Shown: piece by piece, positions 1 to 6,527 of the stretch
Layout: every line of letters starts with the position of its first letter
How positions within the stretch are numbered: the first letter of the stretch is position 1
NCBI GenBank assembly: GCA_964550025.1
Contig: CAZJYI010000235.1
Coordinates: forward strand, 1-13,352
DNA from: CAZJYI01 sp964550025
GTDB lineage: Bacteria; Verrucomicrobiota; Kiritimatiellia; UBA8416; CAYOBW01
Reading direction: 5' to 3'
DNA: 13,352 bases
Translations under genes and position numbers: made by a program
The notes under the pieces: model-generated
What the model was told of the DNA's origin: nothing
Databases searched by the model: none
Seen by the model: only the letters and a program-made list of their open reading frames with translations

Positions 1-81
1 GCTGGGGGACTGCCGCCCGGTGGCCGGACGCCCCCCGCGTACGGCGGCGGGGCGCTCTCCGGGGGGGTGGAGGGGAATGGC

Positions 82-214
82 GGATTTCGAATCTCAAATC
101 GCAGATTCCAGATCTCAGATTTCGGACAGCGGATTCCAGATTTCGAGTGTCAAACGAGGCGTGCTCGTAGTACGTTGTTCTCCTCTGAAATCTGAAATCT
201 GAGATCTGCAATCC
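82..214. repeat. Intergenic inverted array of TCTGAAA-type heptads
   Basis: The 216 bases before the first gene hold a degenerate short-repeat array. The 5' part (82-147) reads in the ATTTCAGA/ATCTCAGA sense. The 3' part (about 182-214) carries the complementary sense as successive 7-bp units TCTGAAA, TCTGAAA, TCTGAGA, TCTGCAA, TCC. Transcribed, the two parts could fold on each other. The array ends two bases before the start codon of the radical SAM gene and leaves no Shine-Dalgarno sequence there. The 3' part recurs almost unchanged at 2151-2184. Bases 1-80 are GC-rich with no supported gene; they may be the tail of something that begins before the window. Confidence 0.75.
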
Positions 215-216
215 AA

Positions 217-2037
217 ATGCGCATTGCCCTGATCAGCATGCCGTTCCCGTCGCTGTCAATGCCTTCACTGGCCTTGACGCAATTGGCCACTGTCCTCAGC
301 GAACGCTTCGGCGACCGTGTCACCGTTGACACACACTACCTCGATCTCGACTTTGCCCGCTACGTGGGCGGCCCCCGGCGCTACCGGGACGACTTTGTTT
401 CCGGTGGATTCATGACGGGGCTCGGCGACTGGCTCTTTCGCCAGTCGGCCTTCCCCGAGGCGCCCGACAATGCCGACGCCTACTTCTCCCGCTTCTACTT
501 CGGCCAGTCGGCCGACACGGCGGCCCTGCGCGCGCGTCTGCTCGATCAACGTGCGGGCCTGGATGCCTTCCTCGACGAGCTCATCGACGCGCACGACCTT
601 GCCGGCGCCGACATCGTCGGCTTCACCGCGCTGTTCTCGCAGACCGTGGCCTCCTTCGCCATGGCGCGGCGGCTCAAACTGGCCAACCCCGATCTCACCA
701 CATGCATTGGGGGTGCGGCTTGCGAAGGCGTAATGGGCAAGGCGTTTGCCGCGCAGGTCGACGCCGTCGACTACGTGTTCTCCGGTCCGGGCCTCGTGGG
801 CTTCCCCGCGTTCGTCGAGTGCCGCATGGCGGGAGACTGGGCCGGCTGCGAGACGATCGCCGGTGTCTTTTCGAGCGACAATACGGATGACGTTGACCCT
901 GTCGGGGAGGAGTTGGACATCGACGCCAACCTTCAGCTTGACTACGGCCCGTTTCTCGACGCGTTCGAGGCGGCGTTTCCCGGGGGAGAAGCCCGGCCGG
1001 TGCTGCTCTTCGAAACGTCCCGCGGCTGCTACTGGGCCGAACGTATGGTCTGTGCTTTCTGCGGGTTGAACGGAACGCAGCGCTGCTACCGGCCGATGAG
1101 CCCTGCCAACGCGCTGACCCAGATCCACTCGCTGTACCGCTGGGTTTCCCGTTGTCCGTCGTTCATTGCCGTCGACACCATCGTGCCCCGCGACTACCTG
1201 CGCGACGTCCTTCCGGCGCTTGACCTGCCGGCCGGTATGAAACTCATGTACGAGGTCCGCCCCGATCTGCATGCGTCCGAGATCGCCGCGCTCTGCAATG
1301 CCGGCGTTGCCGCGCTGCAGCCGGGTATCGAGTCGCTTTCGTCGCACACGCTGAAGCTGATGCGCAAGGGCAGCACGGCTTTTCGCAATATCCGTTTCCT
1401 GAAGGCCTGCAGCGGGTACGCCGTTTCGCTCGATTGGAACCTGCTGATCTGCTCGCCGGGGGAACCGGAGGCGACGTACGAGAAGTACGTGCGCGACATC
1501 CCGCTTTTGCTGCACCTGGCGCCGCCCAGCGCGGCGTACCCGATCAACTTTGTCCGGCACAGCCACTACTTCGAGAATGCGGCGGCATACGGTCTGGATT
1601 TGCAGCCGCAGGACTTCTACGGGTTGACGTATCCCTTTGATAACGCAATCATCAGGGACATTGCGAATCACTTCGTGGACCGCAGGGCCGACACGGACGC
1701 GATGGATCGCTGGCTCGACGTTCTGAATGAGCGCGTAGCATACTGGCGGCGGCGGTGGCTTGGCGAAGACGGCCGGCCCCAGGCACGGCTTTGCTTCATG
1801 GAGGATGGGGCGGGGCGTTTGATCTACGATTCACGCTCGGGAGAACAACGGGAACACGAGATCGGCCCGGTCGCCAAGACGGTGCTCGATTTTCTCGAAC
1901 GGCCCGCGCGGGTCGAGCACGTGGCGAAGACGCTGGGCCTTGAGCGTGATGACGTGGAAGAGGCGATCGGGGAGCTCGACGGGTTTGGTCTGCTGTTTGA
2001 GGAAACCGGCCGGTACATGAGCCTGGTGGCGGGATAG
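217..2037 (+). CDS. RiPP-maturation-type B12-binding radical SAM protein
   Basis: 606 aa. The arrangement is that of the family annotated as RiPP maturation radical SAM protein 1, cobalamin-dependent enzymes that probably C-methylate or otherwise modify ribosomal peptides. Residues 1 to about 215 form a cobalamin-binding-like Rossmann part (MRIALISMPFPS start, DIVGFTALFSQT at 132-143, IGGAACEG at 164-171). The radical SAM core follows: the cluster motif is C271-x7-C279-x2-C282 in the context ETSRGCYWAERMVCAFCGLN, so the first spacing is seven residues, as in this family, not the usual three. QPGIESLS at 368-375 is a typical downstream core motif. Residues 525-606 look like a small winged-helix or PqqD-like C-terminal module. 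The ATG at 217 is the natural start because the homology begins there, but it has no ribosome-binding site and sits directly behind a repeat. No precursor peptide gene is evident nearby. The family is clear; substrate and exact chemistry are unknown. Confidence 0.88.
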   Translation: MRIALISMPFPSLSMPSLALTQLATVLSERFGDRVTVDTHYLDLDFARYVGGPRRYRDDFVSGGFMTGLGDWLFRQSAFPEAPDNADAYFSRFYFGQSADTAALRARLLDQRAGLDAFLDELIDAHDLAGADIVGFTALFSQTVASFAMARRLKLANPDLTTCIGGAACEGVMGKAFAAQVDAVDYVFSGPGLVGFPAFVECRMAGDWAGCETIAGVFSSDNTDDVDPVGEELDIDANLQLDYGPFLDAFEAAFPGGEARPVLLFETSRGCYWAERMVCAFCGLNGTQRCYRPMSPANALTQIHSLYRWVSRCPSFIAVDTIVPRDYLRDVLPALDLPAGMKLMYEVRPDLHASEIAALCNAGVAALQPGIESLSSHTLKLMRKGSTAFRNIRFLKACSGYAVSLDWNLLICSPGEPEATYEKYVRDIPLLLHLAPPSAAYPINFVRHSHYFENAAAYGLDLQPQDFYGLTYPFDNAIIRDIANHFVDRRADTDAMDRWLDVLNERVAYWRRRWLGEDGRPQARLCFMEDGAGRLIYDSRSGEQREHEIGPVAKTVLDFLERPARVEHVAKTLGLERDDVEEAIGELDGFGLLFEETGRYMSLVAG

Positions 2038-2048
2038 GGATGGGAGAA

Positions 2049-2184
2049 TTGCAGATCTCAGATTTCAGATCGGGGAGAGGGCTGCAAATCTCAGGTTTCA
2101 GATTTCAGATGGGGGAGAGACTGCGGATCTCAGGTTCTTGATCTTGGCGTTCCTTTGAAATCTGAAATCTGAGATTTGCAATCC
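2049..2184. repeat. Intergenic inverted array of TCTGAAA-type heptads, second copy
   Basis: This fills most of the spacer between the radical SAM and LamG genes. Three degraded copies read in one sense (about 2049-2070, 2082-2110, 2121-2143), two of them followed by GGGGAGAG-like spacers. The opposite sense occupies about 2154-2184 with units TCTGAAA, TCTGAAA, TCTGAGA, TTTGCAA, TCC. Positions 2151-2184 match 181-214 at 32 of 34 bases by eye. The RNA could form a long imperfect hairpin. It is not a clear terminator because no T-run follows. Confidence 0.8.
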
Positions 2185-2205
2185 GACGCAGAAAGAGACA
2201 CTCAC

Positions 2206-3345
2206 ATGCACACGCGACGCACAGCATTCGCCGCCCTGGCCCTTGCCATACCCCTCCTTTCCTGCCCCGCCGCCGAGATGACGCTGCACTCGCTTCGCAG
2301 CGTGTACAGGGCCGAGAAGCGCAAGATCGAACGCGTTCACGAACAGGCGCAAAGCGAAGCCGGCGCGCGCTACGTCAGGGACCTCAACCTCGTGATCCGT
2401 CACATGGAAAAGAGTGGCGACGAGTTCGGCGTGCGGCCGGCGCAGGCTGAGATTGCGCGGTTCGAACGCGAGAAGACCGTGCCGACCAAACCCGAGCTCG
2501 GCACGCCCGAACTGATCACCAAGGCGCGCGACCGCTACCACGAAGCCATGGCCCCGGCGGAGAAGGCAAAGCAGGGGAAGATGAGCGCCCTGACGTCGAA
2601 ATACGTGGACCGCCTGATAGCGCTGAAGGAGCAGTTCCAGACGCAGTCCAAGGCGCGTGAGGCCGCGGCCGTCCAGGACGAGATCGACAGCGCCTCGTCC
2701 GTGGCGAAGGGCGGCTCCCATCCTGCTTCGTCCCGGAAGGGAAACGACGCGCAACTCCTTCTGCCGCGAACGTATGCCAGGAACCTCGCGTTGGTGTACA
2801 AGCCGGCACAGGCGAATGCGGGGCGGGTCACGGATCTCAGCGGCCACGCCCGTCACGGGCGACTGATCGGCGCAAAGCCCGACGGAGATGGCGGGTGTGC
2901 GTTTGCCAAGTTCGGAGACGTGTTGGAGAACGATGCGCTGCGCATGGGCGGCTACTGGACAATCGTCGTGGATACGCGTTTTCCCCTCGGCGCCGGCGGC
3001 AAGCAGCGCGTATTGGCGTCCGGCGGCTTTCGGCAGGAACACGTTATGGTCGATCAGTCCGGCTCGCTGGGAACCTGTCCCGACCAGTTCGCCGGGTGTG
3101 GGTACAACGTCAGCCGGCTCAAAGGGTGGCACAGGATTGCGGCCGTTGGCCGGTGGAACAAGACGGTTTTCTACGTGGACGGCAAGCCCGTGGGCACGGC
3201 CGAAGGTATCTGCCGGGACGATCTCAAGGCCATCGGCAACAGCACGGGTTCGGGCAGCCCGTGGTCGAGCAGCATCAAGTCCGTATTGGTCTGGACACGG
3301 GCGCTTACCGACGGTGAGATTGCCGGCGTGCCGAAGGGATTGTGA
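2206..3345 (+). CDS. Exported coiled-coil protein with C-terminal LamG-like domain
   Basis: 379 aa. The N-terminus MHTRRTAFAALALAIPLL is a signal peptide. It ends in LLSC-PAAE, so either signal peptidase I cleavage after PAA or lipoprotein processing at C20 is possible; the -2 leucine makes the lipobox weak. Residues about 27-163 are highly charged and helical, probably coiled coil (RAEKRKIERVHEQAQSEAG). After a Ser-rich linker, residues about 205-372 match a LamG/concanavalin-like beta-sandwich: DLSGHARHGRL opens it, WHRIAAVGRWNKTVFYVDGK (309-328) is the characteristic core, and VLVWTRALTDGEI closes it. Such domains bind carbohydrate or protein outside the cell; no catalytic residues are evident. 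ATG 2206 is preferred over an upstream in-frame TTG at 2176 because the TTG lies in the repeat and AAAGAG (2192-2197) precedes the ATG. Proteins of this build are common in planctomycete-like genomes. The function is not known. Confidence 0.82.
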   Translation: MHTRRTAFAALALAIPLLSCPAAEMTLHSLRSVYRAEKRKIERVHEQAQSEAGARYVRDLNLVIRHMEKSGDEFGVRPAQAEIARFEREKTVPTKPELGTPELITKARDRYHEAMAPAEKAKQGKMSALTSKYVDRLIALKEQFQTQSKAREAAAVQDEIDSASSVAKGGSHPASSRKGNDAQLLLPRTYARNLALVYKPAQANAGRVTDLSGHARHGRLIGAKPDGDGGCAFAKFGDVLENDALRMGGYWTIVVDTRFPLGAGGKQRVLASGGFRQEHVMVDQSGSLGTCPDQFAGCGYNVSRLKGWHRIAAVGRWNKTVFYVDGKPVGTAEGICRDDLKAIGNSTGSGSPWSSSIKSVLVWTRALTDGEIAGVPKGL

Positions 3346-3352
3346 GAGTGGT

Positions 3353-3436
3353 TGGCGGTTATTCGTTGTCAGTTATTCGTTATTGGTTACCAGCGTCCAA
3401 TTACCGATAACGAATAACTCATAACGAATAACCAAT
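3353..3436. repeat. Near-perfect inverted repeat of TTATTCG/CGAATAA heptads
   Basis: The spacer between the LamG gene and the sigma factor is almost wholly one hairpin. The left arm (about 3357-3390) is built of TTATTCG, TTGTCAG, TTATTCG, TTATTGG. The right arm (about 3402-3436) is built of CGATAA, CGAATAA, CTCATAA, CGAATAA, CCAATCA. The arms are complementary over about 31 bases with three mismatches by eye and a loop of roughly a dozen bases. The unit differs from that of the two upstream arrays although the 7-bp period is the same. No T-run follows, so a classic terminator is unlikely. Confidence 0.8.
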
Positions 3437-3448
3437 CACCTCCCCACG

Positions 3449-4006
3449 ATGAACGAGCTCGACCAGCACATCGCGCGATGCATTGACGGCGACCTCCGGG
3501 AGTACGAAGAGGTCGTTCGGCTTTGCGAGCCCAGGGTGCGTGCCGTGGTAGCGGCGATGGTGCCCGATCCCAACGCCGTTCCCGACCTGACGCAGGAGGT
3601 CTTCGTCATCGCCTGGAAGCGGCTTTCGTCCTACCGGCCCGGAACCAACTTCCTCGCGTGGATTCGCACCATCGCTCGCAATGTGGCGCAAAATGAACGC
3701 CGCCGATGGTACCGCGATCAGGAACTGCACAAGGGATACCAGGCCGAGGCCGAGCGAATACTGGCCGAGAATATCGACCAGTTCGTCGACAGCCTGCCCG
3801 AAGAAACGCTCGAGGCCCTGCGCGATTGCGTTGGCGGACTGGGCGGTCGCACCCGCGAGCTCGTCGACGGCTACTACTACGAAGGCTGTTCGCTGAAGCA
3901 CCTGGCCGGCCTGCTCAACGTGACGGCAACGGCCGCGAAGGTGGCCCTGCATCGCGCGCGCAAGGCCCTGGGGAAGTGCCTTCGGAAGAAGGGAGGCGCG
4001 TCGTGA
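3449..4006 (+). CDS. ECF-family RNA polymerase sigma factor
   Basis: 185 aa, a usual length for group 4 (extracytoplasmic function) sigma factors. Region 2 spans about 20-88, with the core contact and -10 recognition segment DLTQEVFVIAWKRLSSYRPG followed by FLAWIRTIARNVAQNERRR. A linker (89-120) leads to region 4 at about 122-178, whose helix-turn-helix includes LVDGYYYEGCSLKHLAGLLN and VALHRARKALGKCLRK. It lacks regions 1 and 3, as expected. It resembles the sigma-70 group expanded in Rhodopirellula and Verrucomicrobium. ATG 3449 has no Shine-Dalgarno; the leader ends in ATCACCTCCCCACG. The stop codon overlaps the next start (GTGA), so the downstream anti-sigma-like gene is probably translationally coupled and regulates this factor. 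The assignment is firm; target promoters are unknown. Confidence 0.95.
   Translation: MNELDQHIARCIDGDLREYEEVVRLCEPRVRAVVAAMVPDPNAVPDLTQEVFVIAWKRLSSYRPGTNFLAWIRTIARNVAQNERRRWYRDQELHKGYQAEAERILAENIDQFVDSLPEETLEALRDCVGGLGGRTRELVDGYYYEGCSLKHLAGLLNVTATAAKVALHRARKALGKCLRKKGGAS
3989..3996 (+). promoter_or_regulatory. Shine-Dalgarno site fixing the GTG start at 4003
   Basis: AAGGGAGG lies inside the end of the sigma factor gene with six bases before GTG 4003. It is the reason for choosing that start over the many open codons upstream in the same frame, which lie within the sigma gene in another reading frame. Confidence 0.8.
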
Positions 4007-5846
4007 CGGGCGGCGAACGGATCGAGCAATTGATTGATGACTTCGCGGACGGCGCCCTCGATGGCGAGGGCGCGCGCGAGTTGCTGCGGGCCGTGGAGTC
4101 CTCCGAAGAGATACGGCGTGAAGCCGCGTATGCCGCCGTGGTGGAGCGTCTGCTCAGGGCGCTCGGGAAGGGCGGCGTCCCGCCGCGCCGCGTTCTCGAC
4201 GCCATCGCCGCGGGGGAAATGGCCGGCCGTCTCGACACGGGTAGCGGCGGTTTGCGGCGGCGGAAGGTTCGCGTGAGGCGCGACGCGCACGGGGTGGGCG
4301 TGCGCGGCGGGTCGCGCCTCGTTCCGCGGCGGGACGCGGCGGGCGAGCGGCGTCCGTCCGGAATGCGGGTCGCCGTTGCGGTTCTCGGCGTGCTCCTGCT
4401 GGTCGTGGGTGCCGCATGGTACGCGGTCCGGGAGTGGCGGGTAAGCGGGGGCGTTCAGACGCCTTCGCCGAAGCCCCCACCCGAAGCGCCCGTGCCTTCC
4501 GTCTCCGGGCAGGGCGAACGCGTTGATGCTGCCGTCGCGCCCGAGCCCGTTCCGTCCGCCGCGCACGAACAGCGCCCGCCGGACAGCGGTTTCAAGGCCT
4601 TTCCCTTCCCGGTCGATCCGCCGGTGCCTCCGGAGAACGAAGATATCACCACTCCGCTGGGCGACGGCTCGGGCGAGTCCGGTTTCGTGCCGCCCCCCGC
4701 CGCCTGGGTTGCCGAGGCCGAGAAGCGAGTGGCCGCGGGTACCGTCGGTCGTGCGCGAGACGCCGGCGTGGCGGCGAGCGGGACCCTGCGTGGGCCGCGG
4801 CCGCCGGTGCTCTGTGCCCGCATCCGCCTGGGACCGCCGTCGCACTGGGCCGTGACGCCGGACGACTTGTCGTCGCTCCTTGCCGCCGTTCGCGAGCGTC
4901 TGGGACTGGAGTATGGAATGGTTGTGCGGTCGCTGGATGAGCTCGATCCCGATCCGGCGCAGGCCCCCATCCTTTTCTTCAGCGGGCACTACCACTTCGT
5001 GCTGTCGCAGGAGCATCGGACCGTGTTGCGGCAGTTCATCGTGAACGGTGGCATGCTCGTTTTCAACGCCGGTCTCGGTTCAAAGCCTTTCTACGACTCG
5101 GCACGCCGGGAGCTGCGGCGCATCTTCCCCGAGCTGCCTGTCCAGCGGCTGGGCGTCGACCATCCACTGCACCACGCGTACTACGATCTCGATCGCGTGG
5201 CTGTGTGCGGCGGTGTTCGCGAGGCGGGTTATGACGGCGAGACCGCCTGGCTGGAGGGGATCACGCTGTCCTGCCGCACGGCGGCTGTTGTTTCCCGGTG
5301 GGGGATGGCCGCGGGATGGGAGGGCCGCGAAGCGGACGCCTTCAGGGCCTACCGTTCCGAGGACGCGTTGCGCCTCGGTGTCAACCTGCTTTCCTACGGC
5401 GCGGCCGTGCGAGCCTGGGCCAAGAGGGCTTCCCATACCGCGACGTTCGTGGATCGCGGGGCGGCCCAGGCGGGCAAGATGTTCATGGCGCAGCTCGTTC
5501 ACGGCGGCGACTGGAAGACGCGCTACGCGGGACTGCCGGTCTTGCTGCATACGTTCAACCAGCGCACCGAAGTGCCCGTGACGTTGCGCGTCAGGGAAAT
5601 GCGCGCCACCGATCCCGAGCTCTTCAACGTGCCTTTGTTGTACGTGACGGGCCATGAATCATTCATCCTGGGCGATGAAGAAACGGGGTGCTTGCGCCGC
5701 TACCTCACCAGCGGCGGGTTTCTTTTTGCCGAGGCCTGTTGCGGGCGCCACCGGTTCGACCGCGCGTTTCGGAAGGAGATGCGGCGTGTCTTGCCGGGCA
5801 GCAGCCTGGAGCCCATTGCTCCCGACGCCGCCGTATTCCGCGTTCC
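4003..5846 (+). CDS. Anti-sigma-like membrane sensor with tandem DUF4159 ectodomain (3' end lost in gap)
   Basis: 615 residues are visible before the N run. Residues 1-55 (ERIEQLIDDFADGALDGEGA, then ESSEEIRREAAYAAVVERLL) look like the short helical head of anti-sigma factors; no zinc-binding HxxxCxxC is present. Residues 85-118 are Arg-rich, 121-141 form a single transmembrane helix (VAVAVLGVLLLVVGAAWYAV), and 150-265 are a Pro-rich linker containing GDGSGESGFVPPP (220-232). The positive-inside pattern puts the head in the cytoplasm and the rest outside. Two DUF4159 units follow (about 268-475 and 492-end); the second has the family motif GGFLFAEACCG (571-581), the first the altered GGMLVFNAGLG (349-359). 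It overlaps the sigma gene by 4 nt, so sigma control is the obvious role, though inferred. The paralogue at 6528 predicts about 77 more residues plus a stop. The apparent reading through the N run to 6009 is not real evidence. Confidence 0.85.
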
Positions 5847-5946
5847 NNNNNNNNNNNNNNNNNNNNNNNNNNNNNNNNNNNNNNNNNNNNNNNNNNNNNN
5901 NNNNNNNNNNNNNNNNNNNNNNNNNNNNNNNNNNNNNNNNNNNNNN
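5847..5946. other. Assembly gap of 100 N, true length unknown
   Basis: Exactly 100 N is a conventional scaffold placeholder. Alignment of the truncated gene with its paralogue suggests at least about 230 bases of coding sequence are missing, so the real gap is probably longer than 100. The 86 bases after it (5947-6032) hold a relatively AT-rich stretch and the ribosome-binding site of the next gene; a promoter could lie here or in the gap, but I cannot support one. Confidence 0.95.
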
Positions 5947-6018
5947 GGACATTATAGGGGTGAATCAAGGATATATCGGAGATACGGGCGGTCATTTGTT
6001 GATCGTTGAGAAGACCTT

Positions 6019-6027
6019 AAAAGGAGG
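6019..6027 (+). promoter_or_regulatory. Strong Shine-Dalgarno site for the small secreted protein
   Basis: AAAAGGAGG is five bases before ATG 6033. It is the best ribosome-binding site in the window and supports the reality of the short gene that follows. Confidence 0.8.
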
Positions 6028-6032
6028 ACCCC

Positions 6033-6284
6033 ATGGAGAAGAAGATTGTACTTCCGTTGGTAGCTGCGACGCTTTGCGCGGGTACCGTGTTGGCCGGCGA
6101 CGGCTCGAACGAGCCGGGTTTCGTTCCCCCGCCCAGGAAGAAGAAACTGCCTTCGGCGCCTCCGCGCTCCGTTTCCTCGGCAGAGACGTTCATTCCCGGT
6201 GGGTGCACGACCCCGATGTCGCGTACCGAAGCCAAGAAGCCGCCGAAACCCCCTGTGCTGGTGACGAAGCTCAAGGACAAATAA
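6033..6284 (+). CDS. Small exported Pro/Lys-rich protein
   Basis: 83 aa. MEKKIVLPLVAATLCAGTVLAG is a signal peptide with likely cleavage after VLA (residue 21). The mature protein is about 62 residues, rich in Pro, Lys and Ser, with little predicted globular structure and one Cys (PGGC, about 55-58). Its first mature residues, GDGSNEPGFVPPP (22-34), match GDGSGESGFVPPP in the extracytoplasmic linker of the preceding sensor, a similarity too specific to dismiss. A perfect ribosome-binding site and a following terminator mark it as a real gene. I do not recognise a family. It could be a partner or competitor of the sensor, a paralogous fragment of its linker, or a structural envelope peptide; none is shown. 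Confidence 0.8.
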   Translation: MEKKIVLPLVAATLCAGTVLAGDGSNEPGFVPPPRKKKLPSAPPRSVSSAETFIPGGCTTPMSRTEAKKPPKPPVLVTKLKDK

Positions 6285-6302
6285 GTTCTCGATTCCAGGA
6301 AG

Positions 6303-6347
6303 AGCGCCTGTGGGACGGATTCCCGTCTCGCGGGCGCTTTCCCTTTC
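6303..6347 (+). terminator. Probable intrinsic terminator after the small secreted protein
   Basis: AGCGCC (6303-6308) pairs with GGCGCT (6333-6338), and inside it GACGG (6314-6318) pairs with CCGTC (6323-6327) around an ATTC loop, with a symmetrical 5-nt internal loop. TTTCCCTTTCC follows. The tail is interrupted by Cs, so efficiency may be moderate. It lies 18 bases after the stop codon. Confidence 0.6.
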
Positions 6348-6351
6348 CGGG

Positions 6352-6440
6352 GAGAGGTCAGAGGCCGGTGGGAGAGAGGTGATAGAGAGTACACCCGGCC
6401 CCGGATCCCCGTGGTCTGACCTCTGCGGCTCTGACCTCTC
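6352..6440. repeat. Inverted repeat with unit TCTGACC
   Basis: GAGAGGTCAGAG (6352-6363) is a perfect inverted match to CTCTGACCTCTC (6429-6440). A second right-hand copy, TCTGACCTCT, lies at 6415-6424. The intervening 50 bases include GGAGAGAGGTGATAGAGAG and a GC-rich CCCGGCCCCGGATCCCC stretch. This is the third unrelated sequence used in the same kind of intergenic structure. Confidence 0.7.
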
Positions 6441-6460
6441 AGTTCCCGTCTTACTCGCGC

Positions 6461-6490
6461 TTGCCAACTGTGGCGGTGGGGTGCTACTCT
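6461..6490 (+). promoter_or_regulatory. Possible sigma-70-like promoter for the 6528 gene
   Basis: TTGCCA (6461-6466) and TACTCT (6485-6490) are 18 bases apart, placing a start site near 6497, about 30 bases before ATG 6528. The -35 is a 5/6 match; the -10 is only 3/6. Its position after the terminator and repeat is sensible. An ECF-type promoter using the CCAAC in the same place is an alternative. Confidence 0.3.
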
Positions 6491-6527
6491 TCGTGCCACT
6501 GATGAACCCACCCGGAGAAGCAAAGTG

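Noticed and set aside
20..202. 60-aa frame through the first repeat
   Set aside because: Its protein is mostly a translation of the heptad repeat (SQIADSRSQISDSGFQIS), has no ribosome-binding site, and ends in the array.
265..1671. Long antisense frame (468 aa) under the radical SAM gene
   Set aside because: It is a GC-bias shadow of a well-supported gene, with an Arg-rich, featureless product.
2176..2205. Upstream TTG start for the LamG protein
   Set aside because: It adds ten residues encoded mostly by repeat sequence in front of a complete signal peptide.
3353..3436. CRISPR-like array
   Set aside because: Units are only 7 bp, contiguous and inverted, with no unique spacers and no cas genes.
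5847..6009. C-terminal extension of the sensor through the N run
   Set aside because: The frame is arbitrary because the gap length is a placeholder, and the residues after it do not match the paralogue.
6033..6284. The 83-aa protein as RiPP precursor
   Set aside because: It has a Sec-type signal peptide, only one mature-region Cys, and lies about 4 kb from the radical SAM gene in a separate unit.
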